The notes under the pieces are model-generated. The model worked only from the letters and a program-made list of their open reading frames with translations. It was not told the DNA's origin and ran no database searches. Below, one piece after another: positions 35,421 to 47,527 of a stretch of DNA of 64,000 bases. How positions within the stretch are numbered: the stretch's first letter is position 1; every line of letters starts with the position of its first letter. The position numbers and the translations under genes are program-made. This DNA is from Schizophyllum amplum (Eukaryota; Basidiomycota; Agaricomycetes; Agaricales; Schizophyllaceae): positions 16,055-80,054 of the forward strand of contig VDMD01000105.1 of NCBI GenBank assembly GCA_007026445.1, read 5' to 3'.

Positions 35421-36429
35421 CCTCGTGCTTGAGGGTACAGCCGTCCACACATGCTCGAGCGCATCGGCAACCTTGTGCTATCCTCGACCACATCGTCGCC
35501 CGCCACTCCCAGGTTGCCGACACTGTGCTCCATGTCGCCGTCGAGTCCCCCTGATCATCATCGCCGGAGGGCTCCTCCTCATCTTCGCCGCTCGGCATCG
35601 CCATCAAGCGCCTCGTGGTCATTGCCAAAGAGCTCCTGTGTGTCGTCGCCAATCGTCGCGTCGATGGCAAGCTTTCGCGCGACGTCGCCCACCGGGTCGA
35701 CGATGCGTCTCATCTTCGCCAATTCTGGGTCTCCTGCCTGGACCAACCTCCTTCATCAACAAGCGCTGTGACAGCCTTGCATCATCCCGTCGAGGACCGA
35801 ACCGGTGCCCTCCTTCGCTTTGTGTTATCTACGACGTATCCCTCGTCGGTGACGATCACCATCGTTGGTGACAATCACCATCGTCGGTGGCGACCACGCA
35901 AGGGGCACGTCAATCCGGCGTGGCGGGAGTGGGTACTGTTGATGTTAAGGCTTCGACCATTGTCGTTACGACTCTTAGAGCTCGTACACTCGCCCAGATC
36001 TTGACATCCTCATTGTCTCAAGCATGTCTGCAGCCAAATTATGCAGTCGGACCCTCATTGCTCGTGGGGATCGTCGCGCACCTATCGCGCGCCGCCTGTG
36101 TGTCAGGTCTGCGACCTGGCGCTGTATTGTTTGGCGTCGAGCCCAGGGTTGAAGCGTTGCGACTCATCGCCGGGGGGTCGCGTATCGCTCTTGAACATCG
36201 GGTGTCACGGCATCGGCGGGCTTGTCTGGGTCGCTACGGAAATACGTCGAACTCACCCCGCCGAAGGCAGGGCCCGGGAGATCAGCCGGTGAGAATGGGT
36301 GGTCTGCGATGTCGTTAAGTACAGAAGACCAGCTGCTGTTTGGTTGAACCATAGGAATGAATTGATTATTGCTCGTGTACATTCAAGCAACATCTGACAT
36401 ATCCAACACTAAGGACAACCGACCACCGC
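35421..36429. other. No supported gene; 3' flank of NLR
   Basis: Transition from the minisatellite to ordinary sequence. The NLR gene's 3' UTR must lie just left of 36430. Open frames at 35615-36004 and 35887-36318 have no recognisable content. Confidence 0.45.
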
Positions 36430-39400
36430 TCAAAGACGTAGATTTTCATACTCCAAAGACCTCACGAGCTCGTGGAAGCTCGCCTTCGGCGGGGTGAGTT
36501 CGTATTTCTGCGCGGGGTAAGGCCCTCTCCTCGGCCATTGCTCCTGCGCAGCCCGTGCGAGTCGTCTGTTCCTTTCCCTGGTCATCCCTCTCGCTATCTC
36601 ACCCTCTATATCGCTTGCCGAAAGTCCGTGCAAGAGGAGTTGACGGATACCCTTGTTCGCAGCTGAGCCATCGATGCTGTCCGACACCATGCGGCCTATG
36701 ACATTGCGATCGAAACCTGCTCTGAGAAGCATCCGCATATTTTTCTCGCGGTCGTTGAGTACGGCAAGTTGCAGAGCACTATCGTCAGAGTTGTTCCGCG
36801 CGTAGACGTCCGCGCCTCGGGAAATGAGCAGAGACAAGATATCGGGTGTGTCTGTGCCTCCTGCCGCAAGGAGAAGCGGCGTGTGCCCAAGATAGTTACG
36901 AGCGTCCACCGCTGCACCGTGATCGAGCAGTAAACGGCAAACGGCTATATGACCTCCCTTGGCGGCGAAATGGAGAGGTTCGTAACCGTCCCCGCTGCGG
37001 GTGCGAGTATCGACATGTCGGTCAATAAAGAGACGGACGAGCTCGAGATCACCATGCTCTGCCGCAAGGTGGAGGGGTGTAATACGGCCGCCTCTGTGGT
37101 CGACTGAGCAGGAGTTGATGATCGCGCCTGCATCGACAAGGAGACAGGCGACCTCTCTATGCCCGCTTTCGCATGCGAGGTGAAGTGGTTCCCTCTGCAA
37201 AGCGTCGCAAGCATGGACGTCGACATGCCGTTCAATGAGGAAACGTGCGACCTCGATATGTCCACGCGCTGCCGCGAAATGAAGGGGAGTCGATCCAAGA
37301 GCAGTGCAAGACTCGTTGACATCCACGCCTGCTTGAACAAGAATACGAGCGACCTCTTCATGCCCGAGCTCGCAAGCGAGATGAAGGGGCGTCCTGCCGC
37401 CCGCCTTGCCGCGGATGTTCGCATGTCGCTCGATGAGGAGGCAGACAAGCTCGCGATCGCCTTTGTTCACTGCACAGAGGAGAGGAGTCCAGCCACTTGA
37501 TGTGCTTTCGATATCCGCGCCCACGTCAAGGAGAAACTGTGCGACCTCTTTGTGCCCCTTGAAGCAGGCCTTGTGAAGTGGTTGGTGGCCTTGCCTGTTG
37601 CAAGCGTGAACGTTGGCGTGCCGTTCAATCAGGAAGCGGACGAGCGCAGTATCACCTCGCTCTGCTGCATTGTGAAGGGGAGTCCGACCATCAGTCGAGC
37701 AAGAGTTGACATCCGCGCCTGCCTCGACAAGAATGCGAGCGATCTCCTCATTCCCGTACTCGCAAGCGAGATTGAGAGGCTCCTGGCCGAAATGAATGTC
37801 GCGAGCCCGGACGTTCGCGTGTCGTTCGATGAGGAGGCGAGCGACCTCAGAAGCATTGCTCGCTGCTGCGAAGTGAAGGGCAGTCCAATTATCGCGATCG
37901 CCTCGGCTTACTATATGCCACGTTCGCGAACGGAGATTGACATACAGCCCTGCATCAAGGAGGAGACGGACGATGTCTGCACGTCCGCCCTCAGCGGCAA
38001 TATGCAATATTCCTGCATGTTCCAGCCCTCCGGGTATCGGGAGAACAGCACGTCGGTGGACGAGCAGACGAATCATCTCGATGTCAGGGTCTTTCTCTAC
38101 TGCCAGAGCGATGAGGTCTTTATCAACAGTGAAAACGTTGATATGAGCACCATGGTCTAGAAGTACGGCGACCATGTTGTGATGACCACCTACGACCGCC
38201 CGAGCCAGAGGTGACGAACTGTGCGTATCGCATGTACGGCCATCGTGACGACCATGAGGGTGATCAGGACTTACATCCGGGCGGTCGAGTAACAGACGCA
38301 TCAGGGAAAAATGGCCCATGTCAACTGCAGTGTTCAGCGCTGCATAGAGTATTTCTGGCGTCGTGCATTCACGAATGGCACAGGCTGCATCCCGCTCTAG
38401 CTCCGAGTAGTTTTCTTGACCCGCCGCCAGAAGGTAGTTGACCCACGTCCATGTTAAATGGTCATGATGATATCGTGATATGGCACTGATGTAGGCGAGC
38501 CCAGTTCTTGCCATGAGACTGTAGGCAAGACCTTTATCGATGTAAAAGGGCGAAGAAGGTGAAAGAGCAAGAAGGTAGTCCTTGACAGAGGCGTGCGCAA
38601 GGCGAACTTCCCAGTTGCTGGCGGAGATGAGGGTAGACCCGACAAGCGTGATGACACTGTCGGTGTCCGACGGAAGTAGGGATGCTTTGTACACCGGCAT
38701 GCGCTCAGAGTAGTCGAACGCCAGTAGTTTTGCAAAGTCGTCCCTCGAGAGCGGTCGGACGCTGAAGAGTATCCACATGAGCAGTACACGGACGCTCCGA
38801 CGGCTGCGCGGAGCGATAGACGCTAAAGCGCTCTCGTAGATCTCTTCCAATGTGCGAGGAAGAGAATTCACGCAATTCCAAATCTCGCAGGGAATCCCTG
38901 AGACGTGGGCGAGTTGAAGCACCTGAAGTATAATCCAGCGAAAGCTAGGCAAATGTTAATTTACAGCCCGATAATCTGTAAGGTACACTCACTTTCCGTC
39001 AGCGCCGGTACTTAAAGCCTCCCGGACGCGCTCCGCATCCGCGACTTTGGAGAGCCGACCTCCCTCGGCGAGGAGTCCTTGCAGAAAGACCTCGATGTCC
39101 TTAGCGACAAGCAGCTTGTTCATCGGTACATGCAGCTCGCAAAGAGCCTCGAGATCCCGGCAAAAAGAGACTTCATATCGGCTGGAGACGAAGAGGTGTA
39201 TGTTACCATGATCGAGCAGATGCGTGAGGAAGGAAATTATCCGGTCGTCTTCTGCCTCGTCCAGCGCATCGACGACAACGAAAGTACGTGCCGGCAAACC
39301 CTGAACAATGGTGTCCAGATGGTGCTGCATCGCTTCGAGAGAGAGCTGAGCATGCCCGCCGGAGGTCTCCGCGCGAAGCTGAACTAGCATTTTCGCGCAT

Positions 39401-41975
39401 TCGTGTCTGCTGAAAGCGAATTGGCACAGCAGTGATGAGAGAAGCGCGCGCAGGTTCCGAGGCTGAGATCCGTTCGTTGTGTCGAAGAGGTGCGTGATCA
39501 CGATGGTGTTCTCCGAGGATGCGGCGTACGCTTGGAGATCACGAATGGCCGCCGCACTGGAGAGCATGAGCGAATGTTTTGCGGTCTTGAACAGGAAACA
39601 CGTGCAGTATAGTACTTTTCCCGCAACCAGCTGAACGAACAAAAGTCAGCAGAATGCTGTCAGAGAACAATACACTCCCGCACCTTTCCCGTATAGCCAA
39701 ATACTTCTCTTTTCTCCCCGTTTGAAGGCTGTATAGTCTTTGCCATCGAGAAACCACGAACCGGTCGACTTCACGCGGTCGTCGAGAAGGGTATTCATCT
39801 TGACGGATGAATCCGGATATTGAAGCCAACGGAAGATCTTGTCGATCTCGGTGGTGTCTGCAGATTCAATTCAGCGCGAACATGACGAGCAACATGTCCA
39901 TGTCGTACCCCGTTTCACGCCGTCCATATCATGGGCCTGCTGCAGAAGCACCCGCTGGATATTTTCGAGGATTCCGCGGTTGAAGCTCGTCTGTTCTTGC
40001 GTTGTCTTAGTGCTCCGACGCACAATATCTGCCAGATGAGTCAGCATATATGGTCAAAACACGATTATACAGACATACCATGGATCTGTTGCGCGATCTT
40101 CGTGATCTGAGCAAGATACTTGCGTGCTACCGCCTGGTCGTCTTTGGCCGCTGAGGGAGCGAAGTCATTATCAAGACATGAGACGGCGTGCTATGAAAGA
40201 TGACTCACATGCCTCACACTCAATCAGGATCGACATGGTTTCCTTCGCCGTGAACAGCGTCGCCGCCGATATCGTATGGTGTTGATTTGCCGCGAGACGC
40301 CCGAGCTCATCCAGCGCTGAGGAGACCTGTTTCGAGTTGTCCAACTTCTTCATCCATAGTACTAGTAAGGCGCGTCAGTCGAAACGGCAGTTGCCACGAG
40401 AAACTCGCTCACCAAGCCGCCCCTCTCTCTGTACCTTCTGGATAACACCGAGTATGGTCAGAATTTGGGCGAGCAGCTTCACCGACGCCTCCTTCAGAGC
40501 CTCGTCACGGAGTATTTCATGTGCAGCATCCGATTTGAGAATGCGTAAATGGTGATCAATGGTGTCGAAGGCGTCGACGATGGAATCCAGCTCACGGTCG
40601 GCTTCCACCGCAGCCTACTTGGACATCAAGAGTGAGTTCTTGAGCGAACACATATGACACACCTTTACAAGTTCCCCTACAGCGGAAAAGATAACCTTCG
40701 AAGGTGCGAATACCTGAGAATGCGCGTCAGTCTATAGGCATTGTGGAATCGGGCGCAACCGACCATCCCAGCCCCTTCTCCTGCAAGGAAGCATAACGGC
40801 TGCAAGACAGGAGCGATAGATGCGAGTGCGCTACAGACACGCGCCGCGCAGCCGCGATCGCGGAATTTCGTGAATTTTTTCTCCTGTTCGTCGAGGTAAT
40901 GTACGATCGAGCCCTGAGACTCAAAGCGCGTGCCGCTCTGAGAAGAGAGGTCGACTCCAGTGTTGTCCTTGTACCTCACAATCGCCTGCTGCCACAGGGC
41001 CGCGAGAGGGTCCACAGTCATCGCATCGTGCGCCTGTACAGAGATAGATGTCGGTCCCGATGACGGCTCTAACGCTTCCGGTGCCGGAGAAACAGTATTC
41101 GGGAGCACAGATGGCGGGCTCGCTGACGGCACATATGGAGATTCCGCCGGTGCCGCGCGCGCGGAACCCTCGCATGTTGTGCTTACGGACGATGCCTGAG
41201 CTGACTGTTCGTACTCTGGTGATGTCGTGACTGAAGGCGCAACCTCCGAAGTCGATCCCGCCAAGGCATGCATCTCTGGCGTTGACTGCGGCGACGACAC
41301 TGGTGCACTGGACGCATCATCGTTCCGCGGCAGCAGCGAGACACCCGATGTCTGGACACCTTCCACGGGAGCCGGTGGAAGATTCGTCGTGCCGGGCAAG
41401 GAGGAGATCATCGGGGGAATGGAGTCGGACGAGTGCAGAGGCGAGACGAAAGCCCCCACCGAGACGTTGTGGCACCGTTGAGGCGATACATCGATCGATG
41501 GCATGGGCGACTGAGATGGCGGGGTCACCAATTGCCCGTATGGAGAATCCACCGACGGTGCGATCGCGTAACCTGACGGCGCGACCGACGCAACGGTCTC
41601 TCTCGATGCGATCGAGTGTGCTGTGCCAGTGGAAAGCGCACCCAGCGCGACAGAGGTCGAAGTCAGAACCAACCAAGGCAGCGGTCGGATCGATATGAGA
41701 TCTCTCCTTGACGGCAGCAGCGAGAGACCTGGTGCCCAAGCAGGTTCCTCTCCTGCCAATGGGCGTCCTTCTGGCGCCGTCTGGGTCGCCGGAGTCCCGG
41801 ACGGCGAGGGTTCCTGCGCGCGCGTCGAGGTCGATGAGGGGAGATGGACGGCGGACTGTGCAGCACCATACTCTGGGGAACAAATGAGTGCCTGAGGCCG
41901 GCGAGGATGCAAGATTCGATCGAGCCATCCCTGACGCTGATCGGACGATGAAGGCGGACGATATGGTTGCGCCAT
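36430..41975 (-). CDS. NLR-type STAND receptor: Goodbye-NACHT-ankyrin repeats
   Basis: Ten exons (41975-40764, 40713-40663, 40614-40413, 40361-40209, 40150-40079, 40028-39909, 39857-39684, 39630-39606, 39556-38993, 38944-36430) give about 1695 residues. Residues 1-320 are Ser/Pro-rich. A fungal STAND Goodbye-type domain follows (about 322-480: DPLAALWQQAIVRYKDNTGV, VFAPSKVIFSAVGELV), then WFLDG and LWLYGKAGCGKSTIL (Walker A, about 661-669), VVVDALDEAED (Walker B, about 760), a winged-helix-like segment with VRLAHASVKDYLL, and about 15 ankyrin repeats (about 1100-1610). Such receptors sense non-self and trigger cell death in other fungi; that role is inferred here. The intron after Walker A needs a GC donor. 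The frame stays open to 42107 and beyond, so an upstream exon may add residues. Confidence 0.93.
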
Positions 41976-44600
41976 CGCTATCGCGAGGATCGAGGTTGCG
42001 GATGCAAGAGTTGAGGTCGAGTTGGACAAACGTCGGTCAAGACGAGGATATGCGGGAACGACCTGCGATGGGCGTCGGAGAACAACAGCAATGACCGTCG
42101 GAGCCAATGGGGCCTGCGCGCGTCGTCGGCGATTCCACCGCGGCGCAGATGGAATAGCACTGCATGAAGAAGTCTGATAACACTGCCGCCTCGATGAAAG
42201 AAGCCACTCACATGACTATTCATAAGCCCGGCTGCAGTAGATAGAAGCTTGATGATCCGTTCAGCTGCTCGCACCGCCCGTCCGCGCAGACGGATGGAAC
42301 TCCTTCCACAAGCAATCGACATCATTAGGGACGATCCACCCTCGAGCAGTTCGTCGGTCTCCCGCGTTCGTCATTCTCCCGCACTGTCGATATGCGGCTG
42401 TACAGTGTAAGGCCAAATTTACTGCTGTCAGGCCGTGGGCTCAATTGAAGGTTGATTACAGAGCTCTGTGAGCGTTGGCCGTCCCGAGTCCTGCGGTTCA
42501 GCTTAAAACAAGTGGATGGTCAAGAAAAATGCACGGCGTTCACTCGAATATTTTTACAGAAAGCTGCTCGCAGTAAGAGTCTGAGTGATGAAGAGTCAGG
42601 ATTTTCAGGAAGAGCATCATATAGCGGGAGCGTACTACTACGGATGCAGCCATCTCAGCGCACGAAAATCGGCGGTTCACAAGAACGGCTTCTTGGCCCC
42701 CGCCGCAGCGTGCCACTGCGTCTTGGTTTTTCTCGTGTGGTAAGCTTAGCAGCATGCTTCTTTGCGACGGAAGTACGGGCGAGCGAAGCGAGCGGCCTTT
42801 GTTGAACGTCTGCAAGGAGCAATCATGAGCGTGAGCGAAGAGCAGAGCAGAGGTATACACACCTGCGAATTGTACACATTCCAAGATTTTCTCTCAGAAC
42901 TCTGTAGTAGATTGATGTATCAGCCAGCAACGAAAGAAGAAGAGCTGTGGCTGAGTAAGAGGCAATGGGTCAATCAAAATCGGATTTTGGTAACACGCGC
43001 GCAAAAGCAGCGAGTTAAGTCTACTTGCGAAGTCAGCGCAGGGGGCAAGGGGGTCCAGCGATCGCAAAAAATGACCGCGGGTCGCTTTTCAGCTTAAGGC
43101 GGTTACCCCTCCCCCCCTCCCCCTCCACGTGACCCTCGGCATGTTCCGGCCGGCCGCTACGCGGACAGTGTAGCGCGCTCGGGATACCCCAGCGCCCCTC
43201 AAATAATGTAAATACATTCAATATAGCAGTGCTAACCCGAACGGTACTCTGGTTATGCGGACTCGCAGAGAAGGTGCTTTCGCACAATATGCTCAACCAT
43301 TCACGTGACTTTCCGGAGAGCCGAGGAGCACGTGCACACTCGGTTGACTTCTGTCGAACAGCGACTAACCGTCAGGCAATTAGTAGAGCTTACATATCTT
43401 CCTATAAGCACTTATCTACTACTTCAGATGCTATGTAACTTAACAGTAGAGGCCTCAAAAGGTCAGGCTGAAATGGGGTCGACTTTCAACTTTTGTCGGG
43501 CTCAGACCCCCCCTCCCTCCCCACCCCCGGTGCGCTATTTTTAGTTCTGGACCCCCTTGGCAGGGGGATAATATTGAGAGGTTCGTAAAGTGGCATGAGA
43601 CCCGGCGAAGCGGTACGGAAGATAGGGACACGAGGGTCAAAACAAAGTGGAATGTGTTTGTCCTTGCTTGGTCCCTTGTCTCCATTAGGACATGACATTG
43701 TTCCTTGTCTTGACCTTGTCCCTTCCACGGGCAAGCGACCTTTCCGGACATGAACCGACTGGTAATTCACTCTGACCAACGCCCGCAGCACTGACATCGA
43801 TGGCGCGCAACATATCTTCGTCCCAAATTCTGTAAGTAGATCACGTTGAACGGGGCGGTTGGACGACACGACAAGTGGGCTCGAGGTGCGTCCTACTGCG
43901 AAGTCCTTCTCAGGCCGTTCACTCAATCAATAAGTATATCATAGACACTGCCTAAGTACTGCAAAGATCTTGAAACAGCGAACAGCATTGTCCATCGCAC
44001 GGCCGAAAACTATACAACTGACGCGACCAGGCATGAGAGTCAAGATGACCTCGCACGAAAGTCGCACGAAAGTGAGCTGAAGGCTTGCTCGCGGCCGAGC
44101 CGCGCGCCCTTCCCGAGCGTGTGCGAAGAAGTTCCTGTACAGAAGTTATGTGAACGTTCCAATCACGGCGCATCCGCCGAGGACGAAAGTCTTGTTTCGG
44201 CTCGTGAGAGAGCTGGCGTTAAAACTTGCTTGAAGGTGCGCGGACACCTGTACGGGTACGAGGGCACATGTACTAGATACGCAGATGCTCGAATGACTGC
44301 GCGGACGTCAGGGGCAGTGCACCGTCATCGGGACAATGTACGAACGGGTGTAGACGCGACGAGCCGTCTGCCTGCTGCCGCTCCTTGCGCCCAACGAATG
44401 ACCGTCCCTATAGGGTTGGCGTCACGGGTTGGCATTGGAGAATACATCTGATTCGATAGGTGACCGAGTCAAGGCGACGAGGAGGCGGACTGCTCGAAAA
44501 AGCGCTTGTCGTTTCGATGCGCACGTGATCTTGACGACGGTGGACGATGTTCAGTTCTTGATGACGCCGCCGATGCCATTGCTAGAGGTATCTGGGCAAA
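41976..44600. other. 5' region of NLR and gene-free DNA
   Basis: About 42122-42330 contains the leader shared with the kinase gene and a possible first exon (ATG near 42325) ending at a GTGAGTGGC donor near 42213. The rest (42.4-44.6 kb) has only short ORFs without family resemblance. Confidence 0.4.
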
Positions 44601-44829
44601 ACGGGCTCTTGTGGCCTTCAGGGTGAACCTGCTGCACATTCTGCAAGCGTAATGAAGGGGTGGGAAGTGGCGCGCGATGCTGGAGATGATCTTGTTCTCA
44701 GTGCGAGCTTGTCGAGGCGTGTTGGTCTTGGAAGTTGGGACGGTCTTGAAGTTGGACTAGAGGCGTAGCGAAGAGGATGAAGGGTAAGCCATGTATTGAC
44801 GCCATGAGGCTTTGTAGCGAAGTGTCTGT

Positions 44830-45598
44830 AAAGCGGTCAGATATCGTTAGAGAGGAAGAGGCGAGACGCACCTTCCGCCAGCCTGAAATCTGGACATGAG
44901 CGCCTGGCTGAGTTGCTACTTCGTCCCCTCCAGATCAGCCAGCACGATCGAGACTTCCGCTGTCAGTAAGAGCACATAGCAGAGCGTGTGACTGACAAAC
45001 GGGACGTCAGACGGACGACAAGGCGCCAGCGTCGAGCCGACCGCTTACCGGTATGTACGGCGAGCTTCGCTGGATCCCTGTAAAGCTGTAGATCCTTGGG
45101 CGATGGTGGTATTGAGGGTCTTCATGACGAGCTATCGGGAGAGGCGCGAGGCAGAGCGTAAGCCGAGAGTGGCCATGTCGAAGAGCATTGTCGGGTTGAA
45201 GCCATCCGGGAGGTTGCAAAACAGAGCTTGATATAGCATTCGCTTCGAGCGCGAGATAAATGCGCATGGCGAGCGCAGAGAGTCATTGTTAGTACATCGT
45301 TGCTGCGGCTGCGGTCGTCCACGATCGCATCCCTCATCGAGCTTCGTAAACGGTCCCGTGCATGTACCCCTCAACCAGTAGCTTCTTGACGGGCACGGCG
45401 TCCTGGAGAAGAGGTAAGGCCAAGCGCGTCCAATGAAATCTCGCCTGACGTACCTATGCATGAAGTCCCCAATCTTGCCGCACATCCTTTGACCACGTCC
45501 AGCGGAACCACTGAGAAGACGATGCTCGTGTACGTCTGCGACAGCGCGGGCGAGCCAGGCCTGAGAGAGTCCCGTAGGTTGCTGAGAGAATTTGACAT
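44830..45598 (-). pseudogene. Possible spliced gene or remnant, unrecognised
   Basis: Several natural-looking protein fragments lie in order on the minus strand: MSNSLSNLRDSLRPGSPALS (ATG 45598), DAVPVKKLLVEGYMHGTVYEA, LFCNLPDGFNPTMLFDMATL and DLQLYRDPAKLAVHT. They are separated by donor- and acceptor-like sites and one perfect branch-site sequence TACTAAC near 45290. No combination kept one frame throughout, so this is either a gene I failed to model or a decayed copy. Family not recognised. Confidence 0.25.
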
Positions 45599-46146
45599 CG
45601 ACGAAGGGAGAGAGTTACGCTGAGAACCGACGAGGACGATGAAGACAAGGAGGTCGCGGACAAGATGCGAGAACAAAGGGTTGACCGAATAGGGAAGTCC
45701 CAAGCAAGCACAAATAAAGGGATTAATCTCCGCAAAGCGGTAGTACTTGACCTTGACTTGACCAGTATGCACAATTCTAGCTCCCTTCTTGGCGCTTTGA
45801 TTTGACCTCGTCCACCGGATTTGCTGCAAATCTAGTACTCCGACTTGCCCAGGAACGACGCCGTGTCACAGCCAAACATCTCCAACTTTAAGCTCGCCGA
45901 TTCCGTGTCGATCTCCGAGTTGTGGCAACTCGGAGAAACGCCTGCGAAAAGACGGGAAGTCTGGCCAGAGTCTGGCCGTGGCATGCTGGCAGCTTGAGCT
46001 TCCTGGAGTTCAAGTTCGACGGCACGTGCCGCACGACGATGCCTTGAGCGGCCCGGTGGAGCCCAACATGCTCTTCTCTTGCCAGCACACTCAATTGCTC
46101 TCTCAGTTCCCCGGTCGACGTTCGAGTCCCTAAATCTCCGACAGCA

Positions 46147-46910
46147 ATGCGTGCATACTACTACGATAACGTTGCGGGTGATCAGCGCTTGCTGCACGAT
46201 AGCCCGCCTTCCCAGTCGGTGTCCGAAGAGCGGTTGAAGGAGCTCAACGTCCTCCACCGGAACATCCCCCTCGCAGGCCATGAGCAACAGCTCGATCGTG
46301 TCATGGCTGAGAGGGGATACAAACACCGCGACAAGATTCATGTATCGAAGGAGGGGCTGGGCGAGGTGCGTGGTCAGCGTCGCGCGGCCTTCGCAACCTG
46401 ACCTTGTGCACTTTCAGATTTACGAATCGAAGATTAAGGCATTCTTTGACGAGTAAGTGGACAATTCTTCCGATTCTGGCTTCTCTAGTATACGACAATT
46501 GCGGCGTCAGACACTTGCACGAGGACGAGGAGATCCGATACATCCTCGCAGGTGCGGGGTTCTTCGACGTGAGAGGCGCGTATCCCCTCCTCTGCTGTTT
46601 GTACACTATCTCACATCTTTGCACCCGCAGAGAGCCCGAGCGATGCTTGGATACGTCTTGCAGTCGAACCAGGCGATCTCCTCGTCATTCCTGCGGGCAT
46701 ATACCACAGGTTTACCACGGACATGCAAGACGACATCGAGGCCTTGCGGCTTTTCCAGGTGCGCTCTTTACTGTTCTTGTGCACCCTCTTCCTGACCTGT
46801 GCATGCAGGACGCCCCGAAGTGGATCGCGATCAACAGGAACGCGGAGACGGAGAGCAATGTCTGTCGAGTCAACTATCTGCAGAGCATCGGTGTCACTGC
46901 GGTGGCATGA
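46147..46910 (+). CDS. ADI1: Acireductone dioxygenase (methionine salvage)
   Basis: Five exons (46147-46365, 46418-46452, 46511-46575, 46631-46758, 46809-46910) encode 182 residues, the usual length. The enzyme is a cupin that oxidises acireductone to the 2-oxo acid precursor of methionine (Fe form) in the cytosolic methionine salvage pathway. It starts MRAYYYDNVAGDQRLLHDS. The metal-binding residues are seen in EHLHEDEEIRYILAG (two His, one Glu) and PAGIYHRF (third His). The block GAGFFDVRESPSDAWIRLAV is restored only if intron 3 uses a GC donor (46576). The canonical GT alternative (46569) would delete VRE from a conserved turn. Clear identification. Confidence 0.95.
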
Positions 46911-47527
46911 AGCCTGCGTAAAGCTGGGCTGTGAACGAGCAACAAACTATTGCCCTGGAGCGCTCGGTCAGTATAATACAGATGATCATCATGTACTTAA
47001 ACATATGTTGTCGCGCGTCGTGACCTGCCAATATATTTACGTGCTTCATTACCGGACCTATTTACCTCTTTTTCTGACTTTGATGCACTTGTAGACCCTG
47101 CCAGACAGTATGGGCTTGCCCTTTGCGCTCCGCTCTTGTCCATTTTCGTCCACAATGGCCCGAGTCCCTGCCGGAATATCGGGCCACCAGGTCCGCGAGT
47201 GCAACAACACAAACAAACAACGCCTCTTGTCTTGAACCGTCGATGATCACCTTGCTTGCAAGGTCTCTCGACACCCATATCGACTTTTGAGGGTAACATA
47301 ACTGGCCACCAGAGCAACAAGAGCAACGCTCTCGAACAACGAAAGTCAAGTAAGGACCACTCGACCAACGCCCGGTTCGCCACCCCTTCACGCTCGCGCA
47401 CGCGAACCCAGCACAGCACCCTTTCCAAACCCCTCCACTGCTATACTTCCAACTCTTGCTTCGCTTCAGGACTTTTAAGGCAAGGCTAAAGGCCGGCGTT
47501 TCCGGAGCTACCTAGCTGCTGTTTGCG

